Assembly: GCF_000407565.1 (NCBI RefSeq)
Contig: NZ_ASWI01000004.1
Coordinates: 700,001-764,000, forward strand
Direction of reading: 5' to 3'
Source of the DNA: Enterococcus cecorum DSM 20682 = ATCC 43198
Lineage (GTDB): Bacteria; Bacillota; Bacilli; Lactobacillales; Enterococcaceae
DNA length: 64,000 nucleotides
In this document: piece after piece, positions 42,236 through 50,664 of the stretch
Position numbering within the stretch: the first letter of the stretch is position 1
Layout of the letters: each line of letters opens with the position of its first letter
The notes under the pieces: model-generated
What the model saw: only the letters and a program-made list of their open reading frames with translations
Told to the model about the DNA's origin: nothing
Databases searched by the model: none
Position numbers and translations under genes: made by a program

Positions 42236-42263
42236 TTGTCGGATTTTTTCAAAGTGATATAAT
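42236..42263 (+). promoter_or_regulatory. Promoter of the arginase-fold gene
   Basis: TTGTCG (42236-42241) and an extended -10 TGATATAAT (TATAAT at 42258-42263) are 16 bases apart; the -35 overlaps the end of mmuM. Confidence 0.55.
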
Positions 42264-42293
42264 AGATGTAATCTTATATAAGAAGGCGATACA

Positions 42294-43034
42294 ATGAGTG
42301 AAAATTATATATTGGATTTTAATGGAGACTATGAGGATTATCCAAATTTTACTCATTTTAATTGTAGTCAAGTTTTAGGAAGCCGTTTGATTTGTTCGGA
42401 TGAAGCGCAGGAAAAATTAAACCAATTGATTGCACATCATGGCATTTCTGGCGTACATTTCTTGGATTCTGGCGATTATCACTATATCACGAAATTGATG
42501 TGTGACCAGATACATGAGCCGTTTGATTTGGTCTTATTTGATCATCATACCGATATGAAAGATGCGGTTTTTGGCGAGATGCTCACTTGTGGCGATTGGG
42601 TCAGAAATTGTATTGAGGAAAATTCGCGGCTCCATCAAGTCATTGTTGCTGGTCCGAGTCAAAAAGCTTTTCAACAAGTAGACTTTCATAGCCAAAAGCT
42701 AAAAGCTATTACCGAAGAAGATTTTATGAGTCACAAAGCGATGGCTAAACTTGCTTATTATCAGTCAGATTTACCTATGTATTTGTCCGTGGATAAGGAT
42801 ATTTTAACAAAAAAGGATGCAGTGACGAACTGGAATCAAGGCCAGCTCGATTTATCTACCTTGCAGCAAAGTCTTCGTCAGGTTCTAAGTCATCAACGTT
42901 TAATTGGGGCCGATATTTGTGGAATGCCTGAAGAATGCCCCTCACTTGCCGAACAATTAAAAGCCGAACAAATTAATCATCAATCTGATGAAAAAATAGT
43001 CCAAACGATTCAGCCTTATCTAAAGGTTTCATAA
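42294..43034 (+). CDS. Arginase/ureohydrolase superfamily protein
   Basis: The protein has 246 residues. LVLFDHHTDM carries the manganese-binding D-x-H-x-D type motif and LSVDKDIL the second metal motif (DxD); HFLDSGDYHY precedes them. The sequence is remote from true arginases and agmatinases and belongs to an arginase-fold branch of unknown substrate. A ribosome site AAGAAGGCG precedes the ATG, and a terminator follows. Confidence 0.75.
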   Translation: MSENYILDFNGDYEDYPNFTHFNCSQVLGSRLICSDEAQEKLNQLIAHHGISGVHFLDSGDYHYITKLMCDQIHEPFDLVLFDHHTDMKDAVFGEMLTCGDWVRNCIEENSRLHQVIVAGPSQKAFQQVDFHSQKLKAITEEDFMSHKAMAKLAYYQSDLPMYLSVDKDILTKKDAVTNWNQGQLDLSTLQQSLRQVLSHQRLIGADICGMPEECPSLAEQLKAEQINHQSDEKIVQTIQPYLKVS

Positions 43035-43041
43035 TTGACGC

Positions 43042-43070
43042 AAAAAGTTGTCTATAGGGCAGCTTTTTTG
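43042..43070 (+). terminator. Rho-independent terminator
   Basis: AAAGTTGTC and GGCAGCTTT form a stem with two G-T pairs around TATAG, followed by T. Confidence 0.65.
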
Positions 43071-43130
43071 TTTTTCTATGGCTAGTAAAATGACGGACTT
43101 CATAGTATGATTAGATTACGAGGTGAGGTC

Positions 43131-43757
43131 ATGTTTCAAATACATTATATGGGAAAGTATAAAGACGAATCGCAATTAATTAAAAATCAGCCATATCCTT
43201 ATCAAGCCACGCAATTTAAGGAAAGTGACAATCTGAATAAAATCTTTCTGCAAGGTTTACTCATTGGACTTCCGTTATTTATTGTTATGTTTGCGGCAGG
43301 GATTTACCGGATTTCTTCCATAGATTACCAGTGGATTTTGAATTTTCATTGGCTGACGGCGGGGATTGTGTATTTTTTTCTGATGTATCCGTTGATGATC
43401 ATTCACGAAGTCATTCACGCATTATGTTTTCCAATTCAGGCGAGAAAAGAAATTTGGAATTATCTGGAGCAAGGTGCGATGTTTGTTTATTGTGAGGAAA
43501 AGGTCAGTAAGTTACGCTTTATCTTGATGTCATTGGCGCCAGCACTTATTTTAGGCATCCTTCCATTTCTGATTTGGTATGTCGTCGCTCCATTTCTCAG
43601 CGTCGAAGTATCGGTATGTTGGGCGTTAATGAGCTTTACGATGACTGCTAGTGCCGTTGGTGATTTTGTCAATGTGTATCATTCCATCCGTCAAGTGCCT
43701 AAACAGGCGATAATTTTTAATTATGGCTTTCACAGTTTTTGGATTGAGGAGGAGTAA
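43131..43757 (+). CDS. DUF3267 zinc-peptidase-like membrane protein
   Basis: The start ATG follows CGAGGTGAGG. The 208-residue protein has four hydrophobic segments. Segment two ends in MIIHEVIHALCFP, an HExxH metallopeptidase-like motif typical of DUF3267 proteins. Substrate unknown. It is followed at once by a small gene and a Nudix gene in the same direction. Confidence 0.82.
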   Translation: MFQIHYMGKYKDESQLIKNQPYPYQATQFKESDNLNKIFLQGLLIGLPLFIVMFAAGIYRISSIDYQWILNFHWLTAGIVYFFLMYPLMIIHEVIHALCFPIQARKEIWNYLEQGAMFVYCEEKVSKLRFILMSLAPALILGILPFLIWYVVAPFLSVEVSVCWALMSFTMTASAVGDFVNVYHSIRQVPKQAIIFNYGFHSFWIEEE

Positions 43758-43758
43758 C

Positions 43759-43971
43759 ATGGATTATTCAATGGATGAATTAAAAGAAGCAAAACGTCAA
43801 ATTGATTCGATCTTACATAAATTAGGAGAAGTAGTCAAAACCTTTGAACAAAAGGAAAATTCCAAACGCTATCAATCGCAAATCACATTGGCTAAACGCC
43901 GCATCCAAGCTTTTACTATTGCGAATGAATTAATTGAAAGAGAAATGGCAGGTGAACCGATTCATGAGTAG
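43759..43971 (+). CDS. Small unknown helical protein (70 residues)
   Basis: The ATG starts one base after the DUF3267 stop behind GAGGAGGAG, so the genes are coupled. The product is a charged helix pair (MDELKEAKRQIDSILHKLGE, then AKRRIQAFTIANELIERE). It could be a small regulator or adaptor; no family is recognised. Confidence 0.6.
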   Translation: MDYSMDELKEAKRQIDSILHKLGEVVKTFEQKENSKRYQSQITLAKRRIQAFTIANELIEREMAGEPIHE

Positions 43972-44419
43972 AGTTGAAAAATGTACATTAACGAATATGT
44001 GTATGATTCAAAAAGGCAATCAAGTCTTGGTGCAAAATCGTTTGAATCCAAATTGGCCAGGCATCGTGTTTCCTGGTGGTCATGTTGAGGAAGCGGAAAG
44101 TTTGGTCGATTCAGTTATCCGCGAAATCAAAGAAGAAACTGGATTGACCTTGCATAGTGTCACGCTTTGTGGTGTGAAGCAATTCTATATGGCCGATAAA
44201 CAAACTAGGTATTTGGTCTTTTTATATCGTAGTGATGATTTTTCTGGGGAGCTCCAATCTTCAAATGAAGGCGAGGTTTACTGGCTAAATCGCGATGAAT
44301 TAGAAAAGCAAACATTGGCACATGGTTTTGATACGATGATTCCAATCTTTGAAAATCCAAATCTATCCGAAAATTTCCATCAAAAAATTGATGGCAAATG
44401 GCAGGTAGAGAATAAATAA
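43964..44419 (+). CDS. Nudix hydrolase, 8-oxo-dGTP diphosphatase type
   Basis: The start ATG overlaps the upstream gene by eight bases. The 151-residue protein has the Nudix box GGHVEEAESLVDSVIREIKEETG (in part GGHVEEAESLVDSVIREI) and the N-terminal TLTNMCMIQKGNQVLVQNR, as in MutT/YtkD-like 8-oxo-dGTP hydrolases of lactic bacteria. It probably clears oxidised or non-standard nucleotides. Confidence 0.87.
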   Translation: MSRVEKCTLTNMCMIQKGNQVLVQNRLNPNWPGIVFPGGHVEEAESLVDSVIREIKEETGLTLHSVTLCGVKQFYMADKQTRYLVFLYRSDDFSGELQSSNEGEVYWLNRDELEKQTLAHGFDTMIPIFENPNLSENFHQKIDGKWQVENK

Positions 44420-44450
44420 CTTTTAATAAATTACGCTTGTAAGATAAAAC

Positions 44451-44490
44451 ATAAGGGAAAGCATCTCTGCACTTTGCTTTCCCTTATTAT
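44451..44490. terminator. Bidirectional terminator
   Basis: ATAAGGGAAAGCA (44451-44463) is complementary to TGCTTTCCCTTAT (44475-44487) between convergent genes. Confidence 0.85.
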
Positions 44491-45556
44491 TATTTTTGAT
44501 TGATAAAAGTAAGAAAAGAGTTCATCTTATCTTGCTTTATTTTAGTGGTATCGATGCTTGCTGCATTTTGATACCAATCTGCGTTAATTATCTCGTGAAT
44601 TTGTTGTTGGATTTCTTCAGGTTCACTCGTCAAGTCTTTATTTTCAAGCGTATATGCCATTTCGCTTCTTGCCAAAGATTCTTGCTGACTTGCCAAACAA
44701 CATCTGACAAATCGCAGTAAGGGTTTAAATCCAAGCGGACGGAAGATATCCATACTTTTCATCACTCCATAACAAAGCTCACCAAGCACTAAATCATATT
44801 TCTCAACATTTTCAAGACAACGTAATAATCGACGACTAGAGGCATAGGCGTTCAAATTTCCTCGTTTTTCTATCACGGGCCGCAACTCTTCTTTGGTTTG
44901 CACGATGACCTCCCAATTCAATTGTTCAAAGTCTTCTTTTGAAAAGTAATCCGGAATCATTCGAATAAGATTATATCGTACATTTGTAAGTTGAGCCGCG
45001 TATTGGGTGATAGGATTGATATCATAAAATGACTGCACTCGTTCAGTTAATGAGATACATTCTTCGCCAATTCTTTTTAATGTTTGGATATCCTCAAGTT
45101 CGGTCAAACGATAATACTCATGATTTATATAGCCAATGTATTTTTTTAGCCAATGATGGGCAAGAGGTAGCTTTTGAGTTCCGTTTCGTTTGATATCACT
45201 TTCTGTCAACCAGTCTAAACCTAGTGTGTACATCCACTTTCCTGACTCATCAATCGTTGTGCGCAAAAGTAAATTTTTCAATAAACGCCGAATCGCTGCA
45301 AATTTTCTGACTTCTTCTACATCTTTCACTTGTAAAAAAGCATCGTTATTCATCCACTTTGAAAAAGGTTTAAATAATTGCTTCAAAAATTCACGCTTAT
45401 CCTCTGCATCAACCAGTAGCAGCAAGTGACAAATTTTATTGATGGCATCCTTTAGTTCTGGATGATTAAAATCTTCTCGTTTTAAAGCAGCATAATAGGG
45501 TAAACTGGTCATGATTTGGAGTACAACTTCAGGATGATTGAGAAAATTTTGTAGAT
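44490..45556 (-). pseudogene. Unknown 340-residue protein, probably 5'-truncated by IS30
   Basis: The first ATG on this strand (45512) gives 340 residues, but the frame stays open upstream with coding-like sequence (RHLQNFLNHPEVVLQIM) right up to the IS30 end at about 45556. This suggests that the insertion removed the true start. The protein is helical and soluble, with LAHHWLKKYIGYINHEYYRL and CYGVMKSMDIFRPLGFKPLL. I do not recognise the family. A start at 45512 could still give a product. Confidence 0.6.
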
Positions 45557-46725
45557 GGCGAGTTTTATAATCAAGTTGGACACTTTTGACAAAAAATAAT
45601 CATAGTGAAAAAATCGTGTATCATTAATTTGACAAAAAATAATATAAGGAGATTTTTTCACTATGACTGAAGTTAATTTTAACACAAAAACAGCGCGTCA
45701 AAAAGGCAAACATTTATCAAAAGAAGAGCGTGAAACGATTAACGCTTTACTGAATCAAGGTTATTCTTACAGAAAAATCGCTAATTATATCGGCGTTTCT
45801 CCTCAAACAGTTGTAAATGAAGTGAACCGTGGAACCGTTCGTCAAAAAAAGAAAATGAACGGGAAAACCAGCTACTTTGAGGTCTATGATCCCACATACG
45901 CTCATGAACGTTATAAACAAAAGCGTCTACTTTGTCATCGTCCCATTAAATTCCAAACAGTGCGCTCATTTCTCACTGAATTCATTGAAGCTTTTAAAAG
46001 ATTTAAGTTTTCCCCTGATGCCTTCGTTGGTGAAGCTAAGCGTAATCAATCCTTCTTCAAGGATGAAAGGGTGTGTACTACTACGCTCTACAAGTATATT
46101 GACCAAAACTTACTTGAAGTGAAGAATATCGATCTAGTTAGAAAAACTTCTATCAAGAAACGTAAAAAAGCTTCAAAAGCTCCTAATAAGCGTCTCTATG
46201 GCGAAAGTATCGAAAATCGCCCAGATACTGTAGAATCGCGTGAAGAATTTGGGCATTTTGAGATTGATACCGTCATCGGTAAGAAAGCAGGTAGTGAAAG
46301 TGTCTTACTTACCCTTACGGAGCGTAAAACACGCTATGAAATCATTAAAGTGATTGATGGAAAGGACACGGATTCTGTCACTTATTCAATCAATCAGATA
46401 ATCAACGAATACGGTGAGAACATCTTTCAATCTATCACCGCTGACAACGGTTCTGAATTTGCTAATTTAGCCACTGTCTTAAATGGAAGAATGAAAGTTT
46501 ACTACACACATCCTTACGCTTCCTCCGAACGTGGCACAAACGAAAACCACAACGGTATCATTAGGAGATTCCTAGCTAAAGGTGAAAGTATCGATCCAGC
46601 AAGAATGTCTCCTAATAAGTAGTAGCTGCTGCTAATCAATAACTAGTTTAAAATTGATATAAAAGTTAATATAACATGAATTTTGGGCTATGAAAAAAAG
46701 TGTCCAACTTGTTCTTGACATTTAG
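45557..46725 (+). mobile_element. IS30-family insertion sequence, copy 1 (internally deleted)
   Basis: The termini carry inverted CAAGTTGGACACTTTT sequences (left near 45571, right near 46700). The sequence matches copy 2 at 59847-62645 almost base for base. Copy 1 lacks 92 bp present in copy 2 (62424-62515), which ends the transposase early. Exact ends are uncertain by a few bases because both copies share GGCGAG on the left and TTAGG on the right. Confidence 0.85.
45663..46622 (+). pseudogene. IS30 transposase, C-terminally truncated
   Basis: The 319-residue product has the IS30 helix-turn-helix (YSYRKIANYIGVSPQTVVNE) and the DDE core: FEIDTVIGKK, ITADNGSEF and GTNENHNGIIRRF. A 92-bp deletion after GESID shifts the frame to a stop nine codons later, so the last 31 residues, including ESIADIMNELPRKIL, are lost. 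The catalytic triad remains, but the enzyme is probably inactive. Confidence 0.82.
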
Positions 46726-46743
46726 GAAATAAATTTGTAAAAT
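46715..46743 (+). promoter_or_regulatory. Hybrid promoter with the -35 box in the IS30 end
   Basis: TTGACA (46715-46720) lies in the right terminus of IS30, and TAAAAT (46738-46743) in the flanking DNA, exactly 17 bases apart. It reads into the LPXTG gene. The same TTGACA is present in the right end of IS30 copy 2, which shows it belongs to the element. Confidence 0.6.
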
Positions 46744-46752
46744 CGTTTTTAT

Positions 46753-46773
46753 AAAACGTAATAGTTACGATTT
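46753..46773. promoter_or_regulatory. Zur/AdcR-type zinc operator of the surface-protein gene
   Basis: AAAACGTAATAGTTACGATTT is close to the Bacillus Zur box (AAATCGTAAT-N-ATTACGATTT) and nearly the same as the box at 54975. It starts nine bases after the -10 box, as there. Binding here would block transcription when zinc is ample. Confidence 0.65.
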
Positions 46774-46803
46774 ATAAAAACTAATTAGAGAGGAGATAGG
46801 GAC

Positions 46804-46863
46804 ATGTTTCTATTCAATAAAACAATGGTTTCCTTTTGTAGTATTAAGAATTTAAATAGCTAG
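46804..46863 (+). CDS. Possible 19-residue leader peptide
   Basis: The frame MFLFNKTMVSFCSIKNLNS starts behind a strong AGAGGAGATAGGGAC ribosome site between the zinc operator and the surface-protein gene. It may be a leader peptide or the start of a lost gene. It could also be chance. Confidence 0.3.
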   Translation: MFLFNKTMVSFCSIKNLNS

Positions 46864-46923
46864 AATATTAACATAAAAACTATTTTTTGAGCTTAATAAA
46901 TAGAATTTAAGGAGAATGATATT

Positions 46924-49900
46924 ATGAAATCAAAGATAATTCTTGGCGGTTTGCTACTATCTACGACAGCTTTCGTTTCACTACAATCCCCACAAATTAC
47001 TAGTGCAGAAAGTTTAACAAATTCAGCAGAAATTATAGTACCGCTTAATTTAAAGGTAAAAGCACATTATACAAATGGATTACCACTTGAAGCGGGAAAA
47101 GAAGTACGGTTAAGAAACTTAACAGATGGATCAACGGAAGTACTTAAGAAACAGGTAGACGCTAATGGAGAGGTAACATTTACCGAACAAGATGGCATCA
47201 AAAAAGAAGTAAATTATGGCATCGAAACAGATGGAGTAAGAAATGGCTATACAGTAAGATACGATCTTGGTGGAGAAAAAGAGAAGGACATAACAGTGAA
47301 TTTGCCAGGAGCCGAGTTACCACTTAGTTTAAAGGTAAAAGCACATTATACAAATGGATTACCACTTGAAGCGGGAAAAGAAGTACGGTTAAGAAACTTA
47401 ACAGATGGATCAACGGAAGTACTTAAGAAACAGGTAGACGCTAATGGAGAGGTAACATTTACCGAACAAGATGGCATCAAAAAAGAAGTAAATTATGGCA
47501 TCGAAACAGATGGAGTAAGAAATGGCTATACAGTAAGATACGATCTTGGTGGAGAAAAAGAGAAGGACATAACAGTGAATTTGCCAGGAGCCGAGTTACC
47601 ACTTAGTTTAAAGGTAAAAGCACATTATACAAATGGATTACCACTTGAAGCGGGAAAAGAAGTACGGTTAAGAAACTTAACAGATGGATCAACGGAAGTA
47701 CTTAAGAAACAGGTAGACGCTAATGGAGAGGTAACATTTACCGAACAAGATGGCATCAAAAAAGAAGTAAATTATGGCATCGAAACAGATGGAGTAAGAA
47801 ATGGCTATACAGTAAGATACGATCTTGGTGGAGAAAAAGAGAAGGACATAACAGTGAATTTGCCAGGAGCCGAGTTACCACTTAGTTTAAAGGTAAAAGC
47901 ACATTATACAAATGGATTACCACTTGAAGCGGGAAAAGAAGTACGGTTAAGAAACTTAACAGATGGATCAACGGAAGTACTTAAGAAACAGGTAGACGCT
48001 AATGGAGAGGTAACATTTACCGAACAAGATGGCATCAAAAAAGAAGTAAATTATGGCATCGAAACAGATGGAGTAAGAAATGGCTATACAGTAAGATACG
48101 ATCTTGGTGGAGAAAAAGAGAAGGACATAACAGTGAATTTGCCAGGAGCCGAGTTACCACTTAGTTTAAAGGTAAAAGCACATTATACAAATGGATTACC
48201 ACTTGAAGCGGGAAAAGAAGTACGGTTAAGAAACTTAACAGATGGATCAACGGAAGTACTTAAGAAACAGGTAGACGCTAATGGAGAGGTAACATTTACC
48301 GAACAAGATGGCATCAAAAAAGAAGTAAATTATGGCATCGAAACAGATGGAGTAAGAAATGGCTATACAGTAAGATACGATCTTGGTGGAGAAAAAGAGA
48401 AGGACATAACAGTGAATTTGCCAGGAGCCGAGTTACCACTTAGTTTAAAGGTAAAAGCACATTATACAAATGGATTACCACTTGAAGCGGGAAAAGAAGT
48501 ACGGTTAAGAAACTTAACAGATGGATCAACGGAAGTACTTAAGAAACAGGTAGACGCTAATGGAGAGGTAACATTTACCGAACAAGATGGCATCAAAAAA
48601 GAAGTAAATTATGGCATCGAAACAGATGGAGTAAGAAATGGCTATACAGTAAGATACGATCTTGGTGGAGAAAAAGAGAAGGACATAACAGTGAATTTGC
48701 CAGGAGCCGAGTTACCACTTAGTTTAAAGGTAAAAGCACATTATACAAATGGATTACCACTTGAAGCGGGAAAAGAAGTACGGTTAAGAAACTTAACAGA
48801 TGGATCAACGGAAGTACTTAAGAAACAGGTAGACGCTAATGGAGAGGTAACATTTACCGAACAAGATGGCATCAAAAAAGAAGTAAATTATGGCATCGAA
48901 ACAGATGGAGTAAGAAATGGCTATACAGTAAGATACGATCTTGGTGGAGAAAAAGAGAAGGACATAACAGTGAATTTGCCAGGAGCCGAGTTACCACTTA
49001 GTTTAAAGGTAAAAGCACATTATACAAATGGATTACCACTTGAAGCGGGAAAAGAAGTACGGTTAAGAAACTTAACAGATGGATCAACGGAAGTACTTAA
49101 GAAACAGGTAGACGCTAATGGAGAGGTAACATTTACCGAACAAGATGGCATCAAAAAAGAAGTAAATTATGGCATCGAAACAGATGGAGTAAGAAATGGC
49201 TATACAGTAAGATACGATCTTGGTGGAGAAAAAGAGAAGGACATAACAGTGAATTTGCCAGGAGCCGAGTTACCACTTAGTTTAAAGGTAAAAGCACATT
49301 ATACAAATGGATTACCACTTGAAGCGGGAAAAGAAGTACGGTTAAGAAACTTAACAGATGGATCAACGGAAGTACTTAAGAAACAGGTAGACGCTAATGG
49401 AGAGGTAACATTTACCGAACAAGATGGCATCAAAAAAGAAGTAAATTATGGCATCGAAACAGATGGAGTAAGAAATGGCTATACAGTAAGATACGATCTT
49501 GGTGGAGAAAAAGAGAAGGACATAACAGTGAATTTGCCAGGAGCCGAGTTACCACTTAGTTTAAAGGTAAAAGCACATTATACAAATGGATTACCACTTG
49601 AAGCGGGAAAAGAAGTACGGTTAAGAAACTTAACAGATGGATCAACGGAAGTACTTAAGAAACAGGTAGACGCTAATGGAGAGGTAACATTTACCGAACA
49701 AGATGGCATCAAAAAAGAAGTAAATTATGGCATCGAAACAGATGGAGTAAGAAATGGCTATACAGTAAGATACGATCTTGGTGGAGAAAAAGAGAAGGAC
49801 ATAACAGTGAATTTGCCAGGAGCCGAGTTACCACTTAGTTTAAAGGTAAAAGCACATTATACAAATGGATTACCACTTGAAGCGGGAAAAGAAGTACGGT

Positions 49901-50379
49901 TAAGAAACTTAACAGATGGATCAACGGAAGTACTTAAGAAACAGGTAGACGCTAATGGAGAGGTAACATTTACCGAACAAGATGGCATCAAAAAAGAAGT
50001 AAATTATGGCATCGAAACAGATGGAGTAAGAAATGGCTATACAGTAAGATACGATCTTGGTGGAGAAAAAGAGAAAGACATAGCAGTCAAATTACCCGGA
50101 GTAACGAAAAATACAAATTCTAAACAAAGTTCGGATAGTAAAGCTAGCTTTAATCATCCTTCTACTTTTTTTAACAACAACAAAAGATCATCTAATCTAA
50201 ATTATAATAGCAATAAAAAAAGGGAACTAATGAATCAAGAAAAAAATAAAGAAGGCAATCGAAATAAAAATACTATGGAATTACCGAAAACTGGAGAAAA
50301 ATATAATGGTCTTCCTGTGTATGTAGGGTTACTCACGGCGATTGCAAGTATTATAGGGCTGAAAAAAAATAAATTTTAA
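46924..50379 (+). CDS. LPXTG cell-wall-anchored surface protein with eleven 93-residue repeats
   Basis: The protein has 1151 residues. An N-terminal signal peptide (about 1-29, ending QITSAES) is followed by eleven repeats of 93 residues with Cna-B-like beta-sandwich pattern (LKVKAHYTNGLPLEAGKEVR, DANGEVTFTEQDG, GYTVRYDLG). An Asn/Lys-rich spacer follows, then LPKTGEKYNG, a membrane segment and the KKNKF tail. Sortase should attach it to peptidoglycan. It is probably an adhesin or stalk. AAGGAGAATG precedes the ATG. A Zur-like box upstream suggests induction by zinc shortage. The repeats are identical except at the outer edges of the first and the last. Confidence 0.88.
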   Translation: MKSKIILGGLLLSTTAFVSLQSPQITSAESLTNSAEIIVPLNLKVKAHYTNGLPLEAGKEVRLRNLTDGSTEVLKKQVDANGEVTFTEQDGIKKEVNYGIETDGVRNGYTVRYDLGGEKEKDITVNLPGAELPLSLKVKAHYTNGLPLEAGKEVRLRNLTDGSTEVLKKQVDANGEVTFTEQDGIKKEVNYGIETDGVRNGYTVRYDLGGEKEKDITVNLPGAELPLSLKVKAHYTNGLPLEAGKEVRLRNLTDGSTEVLKKQVDANGEVTFTEQDGIKKEVNYGIETDGVRNGYTVRYDLGGEKEKDITVNLPGAELPLSLKVKAHYTNGLPLEAGKEVRLRNLTDGSTEVLKKQVDANGEVTFTEQDGIKKEVNYGIETDGVRNGYTVRYDLGGEKEKDITVNLPGAELPLSLKVKAHYTNGLPLEAGKEVRLRNLTDGSTEVLKKQVDANGEVTFTEQDGIKKEVNYGIETDGVRNGYTVRYDLGGEKEKDITVNLPGAELPLSLKVKAHYTNGLPLEAGKEVRLRNLTDGSTEVLKKQVDANGEVTFTEQDGIKKEVNYGIETDGVRNGYTVRYDLGGEKEKDITVNLPGAELPLSLKVKAHYTNGLPLEAGKEVRLRNLTDGSTEVLKKQVDANGEVTFTEQDGIKKEVNYGIETDGVRNGYTVRYDLGGEKEKDITVNLPGAELPLSLKVKAHYTNGLPLEAGKEVRLRNLTDGSTEVLKKQVDANGEVTFTEQDGIKKEVNYGIETDGVRNGYTVRYDLGGEKEKDITVNLPGAELPLSLKVKAHYTNGLPLEAGKEVRLRNLTDGSTEVLKKQVDANGEVTFTEQDGIKKEVNYGIETDGVRNGYTVRYDLGGEKEKDITVNLPGAELPLSLKVKAHYTNGLPLEAGKEVRLRNLTDGSTEVLKKQVDANGEVTFTEQDGIKKEVNYGIETDGVRNGYTVRYDLGGEKEKDITVNLPGAELPLSLKVKAHYTNGLPLEAGKEVRLRNLTDGSTEVLKKQVDANGEVTFTEQDGIKKEVNYGIETDGVRNGYTVRYDLGGEKEKDIAVKLPGVTKNTNSKQSSDSKASFNHPSTFFNNNKRSSNLNYNSNKKRELMNQEKNKEGNRNKNTMELPKTGEKYNGLPVYVGLLTAIASIIGLKKNKF
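47045..50095 (+). repeat. Eleven tandem 279-bp repeats
   Basis: The period is 279 bp (93 codons); the landmark TAAAGGT recurs at 47051, 47330 and so on to 49841. All units look identical at DNA level except the first bases of unit 1 and the end of unit 11 (GACATAGCAGTC). Such identity points to recent expansion or ongoing recombination. Confidence 0.95.
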
Positions 50380-50632
50380 TGTGGGAAGTATTATTATTTC
50401 TCTAATTCTATTTGAGCAATTTAAAATATGAAAATCAATAAAGAGAAAGTTTTAAGTTGTTAAGTAAATTAAATTTCGATTGGAAGCATAGTTGAATAAG
50501 CCTAACATGTTACGAAAGATAAATAACCTACTTTTCATTTCTAGAAGAGAATGTCTTGATGCTTATAAACAGATTTAGCTCCCTATCCACTTCAAGTCTA
50601 ATTCTTTTGTATGCAAATAAAGTACTTTTAGG

Positions 50633-50664
50633 AGAGTGTTCTCATTAGAGAACACTCTTTTTTT
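50633..50664 (+). terminator. Terminator hairpin used as group II intron target
   Basis: AGAGTGTTCTC and GAGAACACTCT pair perfectly around ATTA, followed by seven T. The intron begins on the next base, which is the classic target of class C group II introns. Confidence 0.85.

Noticed and set aside
47045-50095. CRISPR-like or satellite repeat array
   Set aside because: The 279-bp units are contiguous, have no spacers and stay in frame as 93-codon protein repeats.
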